From: Epiperipatus broadwayi
Lineage: Eukaryota > Onychophora > Udeonychophora > Euonychophora > Peripatidae
Reading direction: 5' to 3'
Assembly (NCBI GenBank): GCA_028023455.1
Contig: JAQFVV010000072.1
Location: forward strand, 4,778,214 to 4,842,213
DNA length: 64,000 bases
Every line of letters starts with the position of its first letter. The stretch's first letter is position 1. This document shows, piece after piece, positions 12,280-23,224 of the stretch. The notes beneath the pieces were generated by a model. The model had not been told where the DNA came from. It saw only the letters and a list, made by a program, of their open reading frames with translations, and did not search any database. Made by a program: the position numbers and the translations under genes.

Positions 12280-13117
12280 TTTTAGATCACGCACTGATAA
12301 CTGAGGAATTTAATTAACGTAATGGCGGAGGATAATTCCAAGAAATATTTGCTGATTGCAAATATTTCTAGATAAGAGACCTTACCTGATTGGACAATGT
12401 AATTGATTGTTACAGTTATCAGAAAGTGATAAGAAAGACTGTATAGCAACTAGGCAGAGCAGAGTAAGCGGTGTGGAGTAGCAGACATTATTTGAGTGCA
12501 GCTACAGTAGAGTTACTGTTCAATTCCAGAGGAAACATCTAGCATCAGTGCTTGCGGTTAATGTCCAGTGCCAGTGGAAATGTAGTTCATGGGTATAGCT
12601 GAAGGAGACCACAACCTGAGGAAACTGTTGGGATAACAGCTGAATAAAGAGTTGAGTTTCCAGTGGTTTTCAAGTGAAGTAGACTGTTGCAGAGACGGAA
12701 GCTGTAAGGAGCTTAAGGTCAGTTGCAGTGCTTACTATGAAGAGTTTGTGTACAGATAAACTAGACTGGGGTGAAGGTATGCCCATTGTGAACTGTTTTT
12801 GTAGCAGAAAGTCTGAAAGAACATTGAGGGAATTGAACTTTAGCGAACGGTAGAAATAGAGTCATTGCAGAGCATTCGTTGCAAGAGAACAGCAGAGCAT
12901 TCGTTGCAAGAGAACACCATGGGAATTGAACATAGAGTGTTGCGGACTATTCGCTATTCTGATTACTTAAAAACATTGTGTCTTAGGGTATATAATCATA
13001 CATATGGATACATCAATTTTCCTAATTTTTTAATGCGGATTTTAAAGTAATTTTTCTTTATTGCATTGCTTTTATGTGATTTCTGAAAATTACAGAACCT
13101 ATCCTCCATTTTTCAAG
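12280..13117 (+). other. Exon-like, GC-richer transcribed-looking block
   Basis: This block is clearly less AT-rich and more purine-rich than its flanks and has no long frame. It ends at CAAG followed by GTAAGT (13114-13123), a strong match to a metazoan splice donor. A non-coding or 5' UTR exon is possible. So is a fragment of an unrecognised repeat. No acceptor, promoter or polyadenylation signal could be tied to it. Confidence 0.25.
12868..12917. repeat. Tandem duplication, 25-bp unit x 2
   Basis: CAGAGCATTCGTTGCAAGAG is repeated with 25-bp spacing (starts 12868 and 12893) within the exon-like block. Confidence 0.85.
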
Positions 13118-13118
13118 G

Positions 13119-13570
13119 TAAGTTAAGTTTATTTTTGTGCCATTTCTTTTGTGCACATTTTCTGAGGAACCTATCTGTCACATAAAATGAGACCCAGGTG
13201 TATATATAATCCAAAATACTCTAGAATAAAGTCTACAGTATTCAATATAGTAATACAAAAAATCAATAATAATTGTAGTCAGCTTATGGCAATGTAGCAT
13301 TTAACAGTTACAATTAAAGAAAAAAAATTATAGAATGTTGGCCATTTTCATAGTAATGTTGTTAGGGTTGTGGGATTTTAATGAAATTTTTTTGTTTAAA
13401 TTTTAACTGTTTTGGTGGTATACACTGCCATAGGCTGGCTATAGCTATTAATGAATTTTTTATATTGGTATACTGAATACTGTTAAGTTCATTCCAAAGT
13501 ATTTTGAATATTATATTTATTTTATCTGATTACATATTTTTCTGGTGTGTGTGTGTGTGTGTATATATAT
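13119..13570. other. AT-rich stretch with (GT)n
   Basis: It holds a (GT)n microsatellite at 13544-13561 followed by TA repeats. No gene is seen. Confidence 0.5.
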
Positions 13571-13574
13571 AATT

Positions 13575-13770
13575 CAGAGCATGCTAATTAGCTCTAAACA
13601 AGCTTTTTTTTATTTATGATAAATGCTACTACAAGAGAAGGCATTCAAATCATTTTTATCTTGGATTGAATGCTTTGCTTGAGTTGGTTTTTTGATTCTA
13701 ATGGCCCAACTCCTCACTGAAGAGACCCATAGGTCGAAACCGGTCTGGGGCTGGGGACAATCCAAGATAT
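13575..13770 (+). mobile_element. Hammerhead-bearing small element (family E)
   Basis: It aligns in order with the left part and core of the element at 25135-25525: a CAAGCTT segment, TGATAAATGCT, a GGCATTCAAAT-like stretch, GTTGGTTTTTTGATT, then the HHR. A perfect 12-bp inverted repeat, TATCTTGGATTG (13657-13668) and CAATCCAAGATA (13758-13769), brackets the ribozyme. A family B repeat begins directly at the right edge. Confidence 0.65.
13712..13750 (+). ncRNA. Hammerhead ribozyme, complete core
   Basis: Stem I is CCTCA (13712-13716) with TGGGG (13746-13750). The first core box is CTGAAGA (13717-13723; position 7 is free in hammerheads). Stem II is GACC-CATA-GGTC, four perfect pairs closed by the required G-C. 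The second box is GAA (13736-13738). Stem III is the palindrome ACCGGT (13739-13744), and cleavage is predicted after C13745. Every invariant nucleotide of the hammerhead consensus is present. The tiny self-complementary stem III suggests activity as a dimer. Activity itself is inferred. Confidence 0.85.
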
Positions 13771-13880
13771 ATATATATATATATTCCACTTTTATTGTTA
13801 AGAGGAGATTGTCTTGTCAATAGTTTGAGATTGTTGATTGTTAATGATATTGGGATTGCCTAAGTGTTAACTTGTTTCTA
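13770..13880 (+). repeat. Dispersed repeat family B
   Basis: Starts with a (TA)n tract (about 13770-13792), followed by AGGAGATTGTCTTGTCAATA and the TTGATTGTTAATG-like block of the family. It abuts the hammerhead element on its left. Confidence 0.65.
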
Positions 13881-14097
13881 ATGGTTATAATTATAATCAT
13901 TTCAGGATATATTTCACCTTATCTCAATCCTATCACAACCATCCATCAACCCAGAAGTCAGACTAACTTCTTTCACATATTTGATACATTTCTGTAATTG
14001 CCCAGTTTACTTCTATTTTTTTCCAAGTGAATAAGACATGCATATCATATTAAACCATCAAACATCACATGATCATCATTCTTTATGCATACACGAG

Positions 14098-14308
14098 CAG
14101 TTTTTCACAGAGGCAAAACTCACCATACGTAGCACCATTTAGTGCAAGGCTCCTCACTGATGAAAGCCACAAGCTAGAAACTAGTCTAGGGATATTGGAT
14201 GAGTAGGCACTAGATAAGGATTTTATGCACAAACCTTTCTGCATCCAATGATTACTCTGGCTTGCACTAAGTGGCGCTACCATGTGGAGAGTTTTGTTTC
14301 TGTGAAAA
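14098..14308 (+). mobile_element. Hammerhead element with terminal inverted repeats (family D)
   Basis: Left arm 14101-14147 (TTTTTCACAGAGGCAAAACT onward) is the inverse of right arm 14262-14308 (ending GTTTTGTTTCTGTGAAAA), with few mismatches. The HHR at 14151-14191 lies between them. It resembles a MITE in shape, but the ribozyme and the related copies at 38.4, 38.9, 47.7 and 50.3 kb point to a retrozyme-like family. Confidence 0.7.
14151..14191 (+). ncRNA. Hammerhead ribozyme, weakened stem II
   Basis: CTGATGA (14157-14163), GAA (14177-14179), palindromic stem III ACTAGT (14180-14185) and cleavage C14186 are all present. Stem II is only AGC/GCT closed by an A-A mismatch where G-C is normal. 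Stem I (TCCTCA with TAGGGA) has one mismatch. Cleavage, if any, should be slower than at 13712. Confidence 0.65.
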
Positions 14309-14339
14309 GCATATTTTAGATATACACACAAATTTTTCT

Positions 14340-15300
14340 CAGTGGTTGGGTTAATATTATGTAGTACACTAGATTAACTTAGAAAACCAGTCTTGAGCTG
14401 TTAATTTAATGTATTATATACTTATAGTGTAATGCTGTAATGAACCTCCAACTTTCAGTTAGAGAAGGTATCGATGACTGAATGCCATATTTCCCAACTA
14501 TTACCATTAGCTTTTTTATGTGGTGGACAGCACATAGTGTTGACTAATAACTATTCAAAGCAATCAACCACAAGATGTGGCAGTTCTGCAGAAATCACAG
14601 AATAAAAAGTTTGCAGTATTGAAAATAAAGAAGTAATATTACAAAGTAAACAAAATAATATTTAATTATTAATAAAATGATGTCAACAAGATTTAAATAA
14701 GTTGTGTATTTACAAATTGAAGTTATAAAATATTATTTAAATTGAAGTTATATAAGAAGCAAAAAAACAAAAACATACACACTTCAAATTAAGACTGTAA
14801 CAAATATCAGAATCTCTAAATAAGAACCAACCCTTTAACATATAAATGAACAATTAGCTAATCATCCATATCAATGCATAGAGAAAAACAGAAACTATTT
14901 CATAACTATATTTTAATCCAGAACATGGATCAATATGTTTGAATTAGGATCATCATCAGTTTCTTCCATACATCAACATAGTGACTTTTAATATTTAATT
15001 TAAAAATTAATAATATATATAATGAGAGGCATATTAATTTCCAGAGTCACCTGATGAAATCCCTGTTCTGGGATAAAATAGGGTGCAGTGACAAAACAGT
15101 TATTGTTTTTGTAATGAATTGATATAGACGATTAACTATTTATTCATTTACACATTAGTGTATGATTTGATTATCTAATTTTGTTATATACTTCAGTAAT
15201 TTTGATATATTTCTTGAACATAATGTTTTTTATGTGTTTAGAATTATATACTATTAATGTAGATTTTTAGTAATAGCTAAATTATTGGATCAGTAAAAAA
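14340..15300. other. AT-rich non-coding stretch
   Basis: No coding frame or recognised repeat is seen. Confidence 0.45.
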
Positions 15301-15307
15301 AAAAGGT

Positions 15308-15402
15308 ATATGGTTTTATTGCTCGGGAATTCATAAGAAATTGGGGACTTCCCGATACCAAGTCAGACGCACTATCAATTGCGCCAAACTGCGCAAAGTA
15401 AT
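15308..15402 (-). repeat. tRNA(Arg)-like SINE
   Basis: The minus strand carries TTTGGCGCAATTGATAGTGC followed by GTCTGACTTGG. This closely resembles the D-arm and anticodon arm of animal tRNA-Arg and supplies an A-box. The B-box is degenerate. The 3' part TTCTTATGAATTCCCGAG then CAATAAAAC is shared with copies ending near 20265, 42772 and 45768. A tRNA-Arg origin is known for some invertebrate SINEs. Confidence 0.6.
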
Positions 15403-15404
15403 AA

Positions 15405-16165
15405 CTGAGATAATATCAACGCACAAGATAAAACATATAAATATTATGTGATAAAAATAATTAAAAAAATAGAAGAAGTATTAAAAACATAATTTATGCA
15501 TCTCATAATAGAGATCATTTGTTAAATATAAAAACGGATTATTTAAATGAAATTGAATGGCTTAAATTATTTCTAGCCTAAGATTGTTAACTCAAACTTT
15601 ATGGCTTTACTTCGGTTATATAACCATTTGCAATATTTCTTTCTTGTTATCTATTCCTCGATATAACTATTAACATTATCAGATATTCTTATTTCTAATA
15701 TATATTGATGATACTATCTAGTTATAATTATTATAGGGGTGCTAGAACTCAAAATTTAAAAATCAACTAAATGATAGATTTTTTATTTTTTTATTTGATC
15801 AGTAAACTTTATATTATCTGAATCCCTAGAAATTTCTCTGAAATTGTCCCTAAGAAAATTCAGTTTGAAGATTAATTTTGTAGAAATGATAAATAGTGAT
15901 TTTATAAGAACGGCAATTTCTTAGAATTGAGCTCAGTAAAATAAAAAACGCATACATTATTTGTTTACCAATCCAATTTATTTGCAGATATAGATAGATT
16001 GATTTACAATAAGTATAAATCAAGCCAAGTACGATTTTCTTCGTTACAAATTTTATTTATTTTGAATCAGAATTCGCAAAAAGAAAAAAGTTTACTCAAA
16101 TATTGGTTCAATAAAATTGCGCAATATGTTATTCATAATATATAAATAATTACATATTTATTATA
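15405..16165. other. AT-rich non-coding stretch
   Basis: Nothing recognised. Confidence 0.45.
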
Positions 16166-16169
16166 AATT

Positions 16170-16418
16170 ATGAATTTGCTTCTACAGAGTTTTGTCAAAA
16201 AAGGAAACGGAGTTTTAGCAAGTGATAAAATATTTTTTGATTTTGCAAAACACTTAGACCGCAGGCCTGTGGCCTTGATAAAGACAGGGTTTTGTGCTGA
16301 CACACTTTTGGTATCTCTCACCCCTCAGACCAGCTCTGTTATCACCAGTAGTTATGGTGTACAGAACAAAATATTGGATTTCAAGATTCATTATCTATTT
16401 TACAAAGATGTTGACTGA
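16170..16418 (+). other. Unidentified 82-codon frame in a GC-richer patch
   Basis: The frame holds FDFAKHLDRRPVALIKTGF and lies in a patch of nearly balanced composition (16190-16350). Both strands are open over much of it, which argues against real coding. I recognise no domain. It could be an old SINE or transposon fragment. Confidence 0.2.
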
Positions 16419-16419
16419 T

Positions 16420-16880
16420 CTTTTCATTGACTTAAATGTTTAAAAAACAATGATGTCATTATAAAAATAGTACAATAAATGTCAAAAAGTGATATGATCG
16501 AAGAGTTCATTAATTCACATCCTTATTAACATAAAATTTTTGTTGCAAATGGATCATCTACTCCATTTATTAATTAAAACAAAAACAAACACATAAAACT
16601 TTATAGAATTTAAAAAGGAACTTTATATAATATAAAATATAAGAATACATCAAGTCAAGAATAAATCTCTTTTTCTATTTTTCCATGGAATTTAAAATAT
16701 GATCTTGTTACTGCTTGAAAAGCTCTTATAAAATCTTCATTAGTAAATTTATTTTTAAAAAACATTGTATGCCTACATTACTAATAGAATGTAGACACTT
16801 TGAGCACTTTCTCTTGACAAGACTTCACTTGCTCTCTGAACCATTTTCTCAGTGTTTTGGAAGTGAAATGAAAGTTTTAG
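16420..16880. other. AT-rich stretch
   Basis: No gene seen. A 66-codon frame at 16715-16915 runs into the SINE and is judged accidental. Confidence 0.45.
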
Positions 16881-16884
16881 TTGC

Positions 16885-17022
16885 AAATCCTCAGGGAGAA
16901 GTCAAGCGTTGTTAGCCGAGAGGTCAGCGCAGCCACCTTGCAAGCAGTTGGTTGCAGATGGTTGTTGTGGGTTCGCCTTCCGGCCGATGCTATGACATAT
17001 GAAAAAAAATCCTCAGGGAGAA
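16885..17022 (+). mobile_element. tRNA-derived SINE with 16-bp target-site duplication
   Basis: The direct repeat AAATCCTCAGGGAGAA at 16885-16900 and 17007-17022 flanks a unit of about 106 bp ending in an A8 tail. The unit reads GTTGTTAGCCGAGAGGTCAG (A-box), an anticodon-arm-like CTTGCAA loop, an extended variable region, then GTGGGTTCGCCTTCC (B-box). The long variable arm suggests a class II (Leu/Ser-type) ancestor, though the loop would present TGC. A second copy is at 24794-24941. The element would rely on LINE machinery in trans. Confidence 0.85.
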
Positions 17023-17159
17023 CTCCTTTGATTTACATGCAAAAGTTAATTGATTTTCTACTTTGTTCAGTTTTAGAATAATTGTTTAGAATGCCTCATG
17101 CCTAACATAGTCTTGGATGCACATTAATAAAGACATGACAAGAATTTCTCAAACACTAT

Positions 17160-19000
17160 AAATATATTCTAAATTACATGGAAAAATAAAAGAATTTCAA
17201 AAGAAAAATCTTTTACATCCACATGGACATAAGACAGTTCATACTGTACCAAAAACTTCAACTGTTAAAAATCTTAGTTCTAAACATCTAACATATGCTG
17301 AAATTTTTGTTTTGGAAAAGGCATTAAACTTTGCTATTATACCATCTAATAATCTTTTATTAGATATAATGGCAATGAATGGGAAAATTGCTCAAAAATT
17401 GTAACAGAAATAGAAGAATTATTCTGAAAAATAAAAGGAAGATATAAAAAACAGCAAAAATTGAATTGAACATTTCCTATGATGAAAGGAAAGCTAATAA
17501 ATCTTTCAAAGTAAACGAATCCTTAATCATTCTTCCTGTTGATAAAGGCAATGTTACAGTTATAGTTGGACACAACTGATTATGTTAACAAAATACTAGA
17601 ATTAATAGCAGGCTAATAAAAATTGACCAAAAAAATTTGATCCCAAGTATAGATACAAAGTTAGAAACATTATTGAGAAAACATAGCAGGTACTTCACCA
17701 ATTCAGAAAAGGTAAATTAATATATTTCAGCAAAATTCTACATCCTTATATTCTATCTAAAATTCATAAGGACCATGTTTTATTGAGACATATTGTTGGT
17801 TCTAGAAATTTACTGTCTAAAAATTTATCAAGATATCTTCCCAAAGTTCTCAGTTTGTTGACATATAAGACACATTGAGGATTCAAAGCACCTTGTAAAA
17901 TTAATCAAAAATATGAAAATTTAAAGAATTGATATGTTAGTAAACTTTGATATGGAAATATTATTCGCAAATGTGTCATTGATGACGGAAATGATTGAAT
18001 GACAATAATAGTTTGCAAACTAGAACAATTCTTTCTATTGATAGTATATACCACTAACATACTGCATAACAACAACATTCAATACAACACAGAACTCTTC
18101 CAATAAAATCAAGGGATGGCTATGGGTTTCACCATTGTCAGAACTTGAAACCACAGTCATAAGGCTTGGTTTCACTATATTGATGATATATGTGTTGTAT
18201 GGCAACATTATTAAGCACTATTATGAACATTGTGGACACACAACAGCAATATATTTCCCTCAATTAAATCCACAATAGAATAAGAATGAAAACATAAATT
18301 GGCATTTTTGGATGTTCTCATGTCAAGACAAAATGAAAACCACAACCCACCACACACATACATTCAATCACTCAGAAACACTAAACTTGGACTTATACTA
18401 TCCTTATGGAACAGAGCAAAAGAAATTTGTTCAGAAGGCAATAACTTGAAAAAGAAAAGATCTTGTTGATTATAATATTGTGACAAAGGTATTGAAAGCA
18501 TGCTAAACATACTATATTAAGACTGTTTCACTGTTAAGCTTTTCTTACTCAGCATCTCCTCGTGCCTAAATGTTAATTATAATTGTTTACAAAAAGTAAA
18601 CTAGCCGATCATAGAACTACAACAAACTTTCATGAAAAATAGTTATCCATCAGCCAGCACTAAGAGAATGTTAAATAGATAACAAAAATTATCAACAACA
18701 ACAAAAAAACCATTACTGATACTGGAGTTTATCTGTACATACCAGGAACAACAGACAAAATAAAGAAAATCTTTGGTGAATATGACATCAGAACATTCCA
18801 AAGCCAAGAGGAATTCTAACATCTAGCCAGAATGTATATGCATATAATAAGGCCTTGGATGACCCATCCCACCCCTCTATTTTTGTGCAGCACACTGCTG
18901 CTATAGGCCACCAGTGCAGGCCAGACAAGCCTCTGTTATGTGTAGAGAGTGGCAAAAATTGTGTAGAAAAGTGAAGGAGGCATGCTATATTATATCGGAT
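17160..19000 (+). pseudogene. Penelope-like element RT/GIY-YIG remnant
   Basis: A heavily mutated plus-strand frame keeps the PLE order of motifs. An N-terminal VKNLSSKHLTYAEIFVLEKA (from 17263) lies ahead of ESLIILPVDKGNVTVIV (about 17517) and LVNFDMEILFANV (about 17938). GMAMGF follows (about 18115), then the RT catalytic box YIDDICVV (18176-18200), LYIPGTTDKIKKIF (about 18733) and a GIY-YIG-like tail around 18830-18970 (HTAAIGH). Many stops and frameshifts make it non-functional. PLEs prime on DNA ends or nicks using the GIY-YIG nuclease and carry HHR-containing terminal repeats. Confidence 0.8.
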
Positions 19001-19760
19001 GTGCACACGATGAATAAAAAAGAGACATTTTATGCCATATCTAAGAAGTGGCAGATTTAGACTTTTTCCCACCCTTATTTGCATATTTAATCTGCCCTAT
19101 TTTGCATACTGCACTTCTTGAAAATGAAGGAATATTGTACTTCTTGAAAATGAAGGTTATACCTTTGAAAGCCCTAGAAGAAATTTATTAATTTTTAATC
19201 AATAAAAGTTTGTCATTTATTTCATTTGATATATTTATATATAGCTAAATTATACATGCGTGTGTATTTTGATAGTAACACAAATACTAGAGTTTTACAA
19301 AAACCTAAATTTGAAATACTGAAAAACAAAAACTGCATTCATGGAATTGCATGTGAATATTTTTATAAAGTATAATGGACTGGCAGATCCTGCATGTACT
19401 AATGAACATGTTCGACTGGGAAAATATAAAAATATTAGATAAATAAAAAAAGTACAATGAAGAAACTATAGAAAAACTTCTTACATGATTATGGCAAACA
19501 ATCTCATAAGTCAACAACAACCTCATAAGTCAACCCAGTGTGATTGTGTATAGTACCTGGAAAGCACTAACTAAACCTGCTTTAAGAGAAAAAGTGAAGA
19601 AACAGGAGGACCCTCATAGATAAGTATACGAAATTTCTACTAACTCTCACTTTGTAAGAATAACTCAAGAAGTTAGAGAAATACTACAAAATTCAATGCT
19701 CAAGAATTTAAAGACTTAGGTTTAATTCCCAAGCTAGTAGTTCTACTGGTCAGGCCAGCA
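19001..19760 (+). other. Probable 3' part of the Penelope-like element
   Basis: No clear frame, but short pieces such as EFKDLGLIPKLVV (about 19696-19734) run straight into the hammerhead-like motif. This region is therefore taken as the degraded C-terminus and terminal repeat of the PLE. Confidence 0.4.
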
Positions 19761-19806
19761 ACACCTGAAGAAGAGGAGAATGTTTCCATTTGAAACATTG
19801 TGTTGA
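19755..19806 (+). ncRNA. PLE terminal hammerhead relic
   Basis: CTGAAGA (19765-19771), a bulged stem II with GGA/TCC pairs, and GAA (19792-19794) with a short stem III ACATTGT are present. The nucleotide at the cleavage site is G, which hammerheads do not cut. Position and form match the HHR motifs known from PLE terminal repeats. Confidence 0.5.
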
Positions 19807-19829
19807 ATAGTAATTTTGTTCTATTAATA

Positions 19830-20255
19830 ATTGTGTGTTCAGTCGAGTGTATTTAGAAAATTTAAATAAAGTTATATCATCTAATATTAAGAACTGAAGG
19901 TCTTTAAATTTTTTTTAACTTTATTTAAAATTATAAATGATTATAATTTGCGTAGTGATTTAATCTATAAAATCAAGGGTAGTATACAGATGTTTATGCA
20001 TTGGTTGTGATCAAGTAAATTTAACGGCATATTAAAATATTATTTTTTTTCTAGAAAGTTGTGATCTTTTTATTTACTAATACTGACACATATGTTTAAT
20101 TTATTGTGTGTCCTTGAGTGCATATTTATTATAATATTAAACTTTTGTTAAACTAAATTCTTGTGTTGAGTATAATTATTAATCCCCAAAATTGAATTCT
20201 ATACCTAATCATATATTCTTTATATCTGCATAAAGTCATTATAATCTGAATGAAT
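19830..20255. other. AT-rich non-coding stretch
   Basis: Nothing recognised. Confidence 0.45.
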
Positions 20256-20260
20256 AAACA

Positions 20261-20380
20261 AAGAGCTTTATTGCACAAGAGTCATAGAAAATAGGACACC
20301 AGTCTGGACATGATCTGTAAAACTTAACATCCAGAATCCATCATTCTATCACTGCACCAGCATATGTAGGTCATCATAAT
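20261..20380 (-). repeat. tRNA-like SINE, same family as 15308
   Basis: The minus strand has GTGCAGTGATAGAATGATGG (tRNA D-arm-like) and ends CTATGACTCTTGTGCAATAAA, the family tail. The copy is diverged and the B-box is poor. Confidence 0.5.
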
Positions 20381-20547
20381 CTAAGAATTATATCCTAAAG
20401 ACCACATTAAACAACCAGAAAATACAAGCATTATTTCCAGGAGCTTCCACATAATAAAAATATAATAGCTAAGTATTTTTCTCAGATCTCTGATGAAAGT
20501 AATTCTTATTGTATGGAAACATCAGCTACTTAGGTATTATAATATTA

Positions 20548-21959
20548 TCATCATCATCATTGTCAAACATTATCAATCCACTGCAGGATGAAGGTCTCTC
20601 CAAGTTCAACCCATCTCCGATCTCTAGCCTCTCTTCTCCACATCAATTCTACACATTTTCTTATGTCATCCATCCATTTCACATGTGGTCATTTTCTGAG
20701 TCTTTTATGATATCTTGGAATCCAGTTTAAGATTTCAATTGCCCATCTATTATGATCTCTTCTAACAATATGTCCAGCCCAACTCCACTTCAGTCTTTTA
20801 ATTCTTTCAACAATATCAGTAACACCTATTCAGTCTCTTACCCATATATTGTGTTTTTTATCTCTTTTTGTTACTCCTAACATGCAACTGTCCATACTTT
20901 TTTGAGTGGTCTGAAGTCTCTGTATTGCTTTTCTATTAAGTGTTAATAAGAACTGTCAAAACACATTTATTAAAAACCTTCCTTTTCAAACACCTAGGCA
21001 TATTTTCTTTTAATATTAAGTTATTTCTATCAAAAGCATTCCAACCAAGTTTGATTCTATGATTAATTTCATCCATTGCATTTTCATCTGTATTAATAAT
21101 CTGATAAGGTATTTGTAGTCTTCTAACTCAACATCATCAATCTTTATTTTCATCGTTTGAAAAAAATCCATTGAACATTACTTTAGTCTTTTTAACATTT
21201 CCCTTTAGTCCTACTTTTTTACTTTCATCTGATAACTCATGCAACATTTAATGAAGTTCTAAAGCAATATTTGAAAATACGACTATATTATCTACAAAAA
21301 TCTAAATGTCTTAAATAATCTCTCCATTTACTTTTACTCCTGTAACTTCTCATTTTAATCCACAAAATACCTCTTGCAACACTGCTGTGAAATGTTTTGG
21401 ACATATGGATTCACCCTATCTCACAGCTTTCTCAATATTAACCTTCCTAGTATCATTATGTAATCTAATTGTTGCTGTTGTATTTTTATAAATGTTCTTC
21501 AAAATATGACAATACCCTGGGTCTACACCTTGATGATCCAATGCTTTAATCACTAAAGAAATGCTTATAGAATCAAATGCCTTTCATAATCTATAAATCC
21601 AAAGCATAATGGCAACTCATATTCATTGGTCCTTTATATAACTTCTCTCAATAGTGGGATATAATCTACTGTAGTAAACTCACTTTTAAATCCAGCTTGT
21701 TCTTTTGGTTGGTTGAAATCAATTGTAATTATCTTAGTAAAAATTTTGCATATAACTGATAAAAGACTAATATGTATGTAATTTTTAATATCTTCTTTAT
21801 CCCTTTTTTAAAATATTAATAGTAATACTGCATTCTTCCAATCATCTGGCACATCTTGATCATTTAGACATTTGATATATGACTTTGCCAATTTTTTTCT
21901 ATTTCTTCCTCTGTTTCTTTTAATGTATCAATTATAATTCCACCATTACCTGGTTTTAG

Positions 21960-21960
<1 letters not shown>
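20548..21960 (-). mobile_element. RTE-type LINE, decayed copy
   Basis: The 3' end is an (ATC)n run at 20548-20561. The sequence then follows the copy at 53391-55072 throughout (ESTs of frame such as NAVLLLIF, FGFIDYE and QAGFKSEF on the minus strand), with many frameshifts and stops. The 5' end is cut by an (AT)n tract starting at 21961. The encoded protein was an endonuclease-reverse transcriptase of the RTE group. Only the RT part and C-terminal domain are present. Confidence 0.85.

Positions 21961-22042
<82 letters not shown>
21961..22042. repeat. (AT)n microsatellite
   Basis: About 80 bp of uninterrupted AT dinucleotide, adjoining the 5' break of the RTE copy. Confidence 0.97.
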
Positions 22043-22046
<4 letters not shown>

Positions 22047-22317
22047 CTATTTCACTCCATCCTATATCATTACATATTTGACAGTTCAACGTGAGGTGTT
22101 ATTATAATAATCATCAAGTTAATAGCCATATGACATTAAATATATATATATATATATAATAAAGTGATAATTTTCAAGAACTATTAATGAATAATTAAAC
22201 TGCCCTCTAGCAGAATTCAGTAACTTTTTATAGTAAAAAAAAAACATTTTACTTAATAAATAATATTTTTGTAATGTAATTATCATTAAACTGTTTTCTA
22301 TCCGTTTTTGATAACTT

Positions 22318-22400
22318 ATGGAGGGGTATAATCATAAACATTGACCAAAGGCACGTGAAAAGGTGTATGATTTCCAAGATGCACATTTTGTGCTAATATA
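22318..22400 (-). mobile_element. 3' half of a subfamily C hammerhead element
   Basis: On the minus strand it begins inside a ribozyme: AGCAC, AAA (expected GAA), palindromic stem III ATGTGCAT, cleavage C and TTGG of stem I. It continues with downstream sequence matching 53299 to 53230 (TTTCACGTC, GTCA..GTTTATGA). The 5' half is missing and is replaced by TA-rich sequence and a family B repeat. Confidence 0.55.
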
Positions 22401-22424
22401 TATTTATATACACACACGACATGA

Positions 22425-22530
22425 AAACAATCAACACTTAAACAATCCTAATATCAATAACAATCAATATTCTCAATCTGTTGTCAAGGCAATCTCCTTT
22501 AAACAATAATGGTGGAAATCCACCTTTATA
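22425..22530 (-). repeat. Dispersed repeat family B
   Basis: A minus-strand copy with AAAGGAGATTGCCTTGACAA and the TTGATTGTTATTG block. It includes the palindromic GGTGGATTTCCACC on its upstream side. Confidence 0.65.
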
Positions 22531-22534
22531 TATA

Positions 22535-23215
22535 GTCTAATATGTTTATAGAGATACTAAAAATTACAACTTGATTACATAATATATATTTATATGTGGG
22601 TTTGTATCATATGAATGCATGTAAAAACTGGAAATTATACTTTTTTTTAATTTAATTCAAAATCCAATCAAACATAAAATAGACATTTACATTTGCAATC
22701 TCAGTTCCTATAGAAATGGCCTATCTACCAAGTCATACTAATAAGGGTAAAATTCAAGTCCACTCCAGATGTAAACACAATTGCTCAATATATATCATAA
22801 CTAACTTTATAAGAAAGAGATCATTTCTACTCATTTTAATACCCTTACCAATGTATAACCATAAGTCAAATACAGATTATTAAGAACTACAGCATTTCAA
22901 ACTGTATATATAAGAACAAGAAATGACACATTTTTTCTGAACACCATCAATATAATTGTACTTCCTTTATTTGTTAGAAAGTCAAACAAATAGAAAACAA
23001 TCATTACCATTTATAGGTAGTGCAAATTCAAAAAATCATTTTACAATTGCTTGATTTTTTAACAAATAAGTGTAAAAACAATATTAGTGGTGCCAGAAAG
23101 AAGTTGCTTTTCAGGTTTTTATGTATAATGCTTAAAATGATGCATTTATTAATATTATATGCACACACATATATATATACACACATAAACACTTCAGATT
23201 GCTCAACAAAATATT
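22535..23215. other. AT-rich stretch
   Basis: No gene. A 70-codon frame at 23020-23232 is low-complexity and is rejected. Confidence 0.45.
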
Positions 23216-23224
23216 ATGAAATGC

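Noticed and set aside
16905-16990. A functional tRNA gene
   Set aside because: Acceptor stem does not pair, the unit has an A tail and target duplications, and a second copy exists: it is a SINE.
18788-19084. 98-codon minus-strand frame across the PLE end
   Set aside because: The PLE reads on the plus strand here; the minus frame has no motif.
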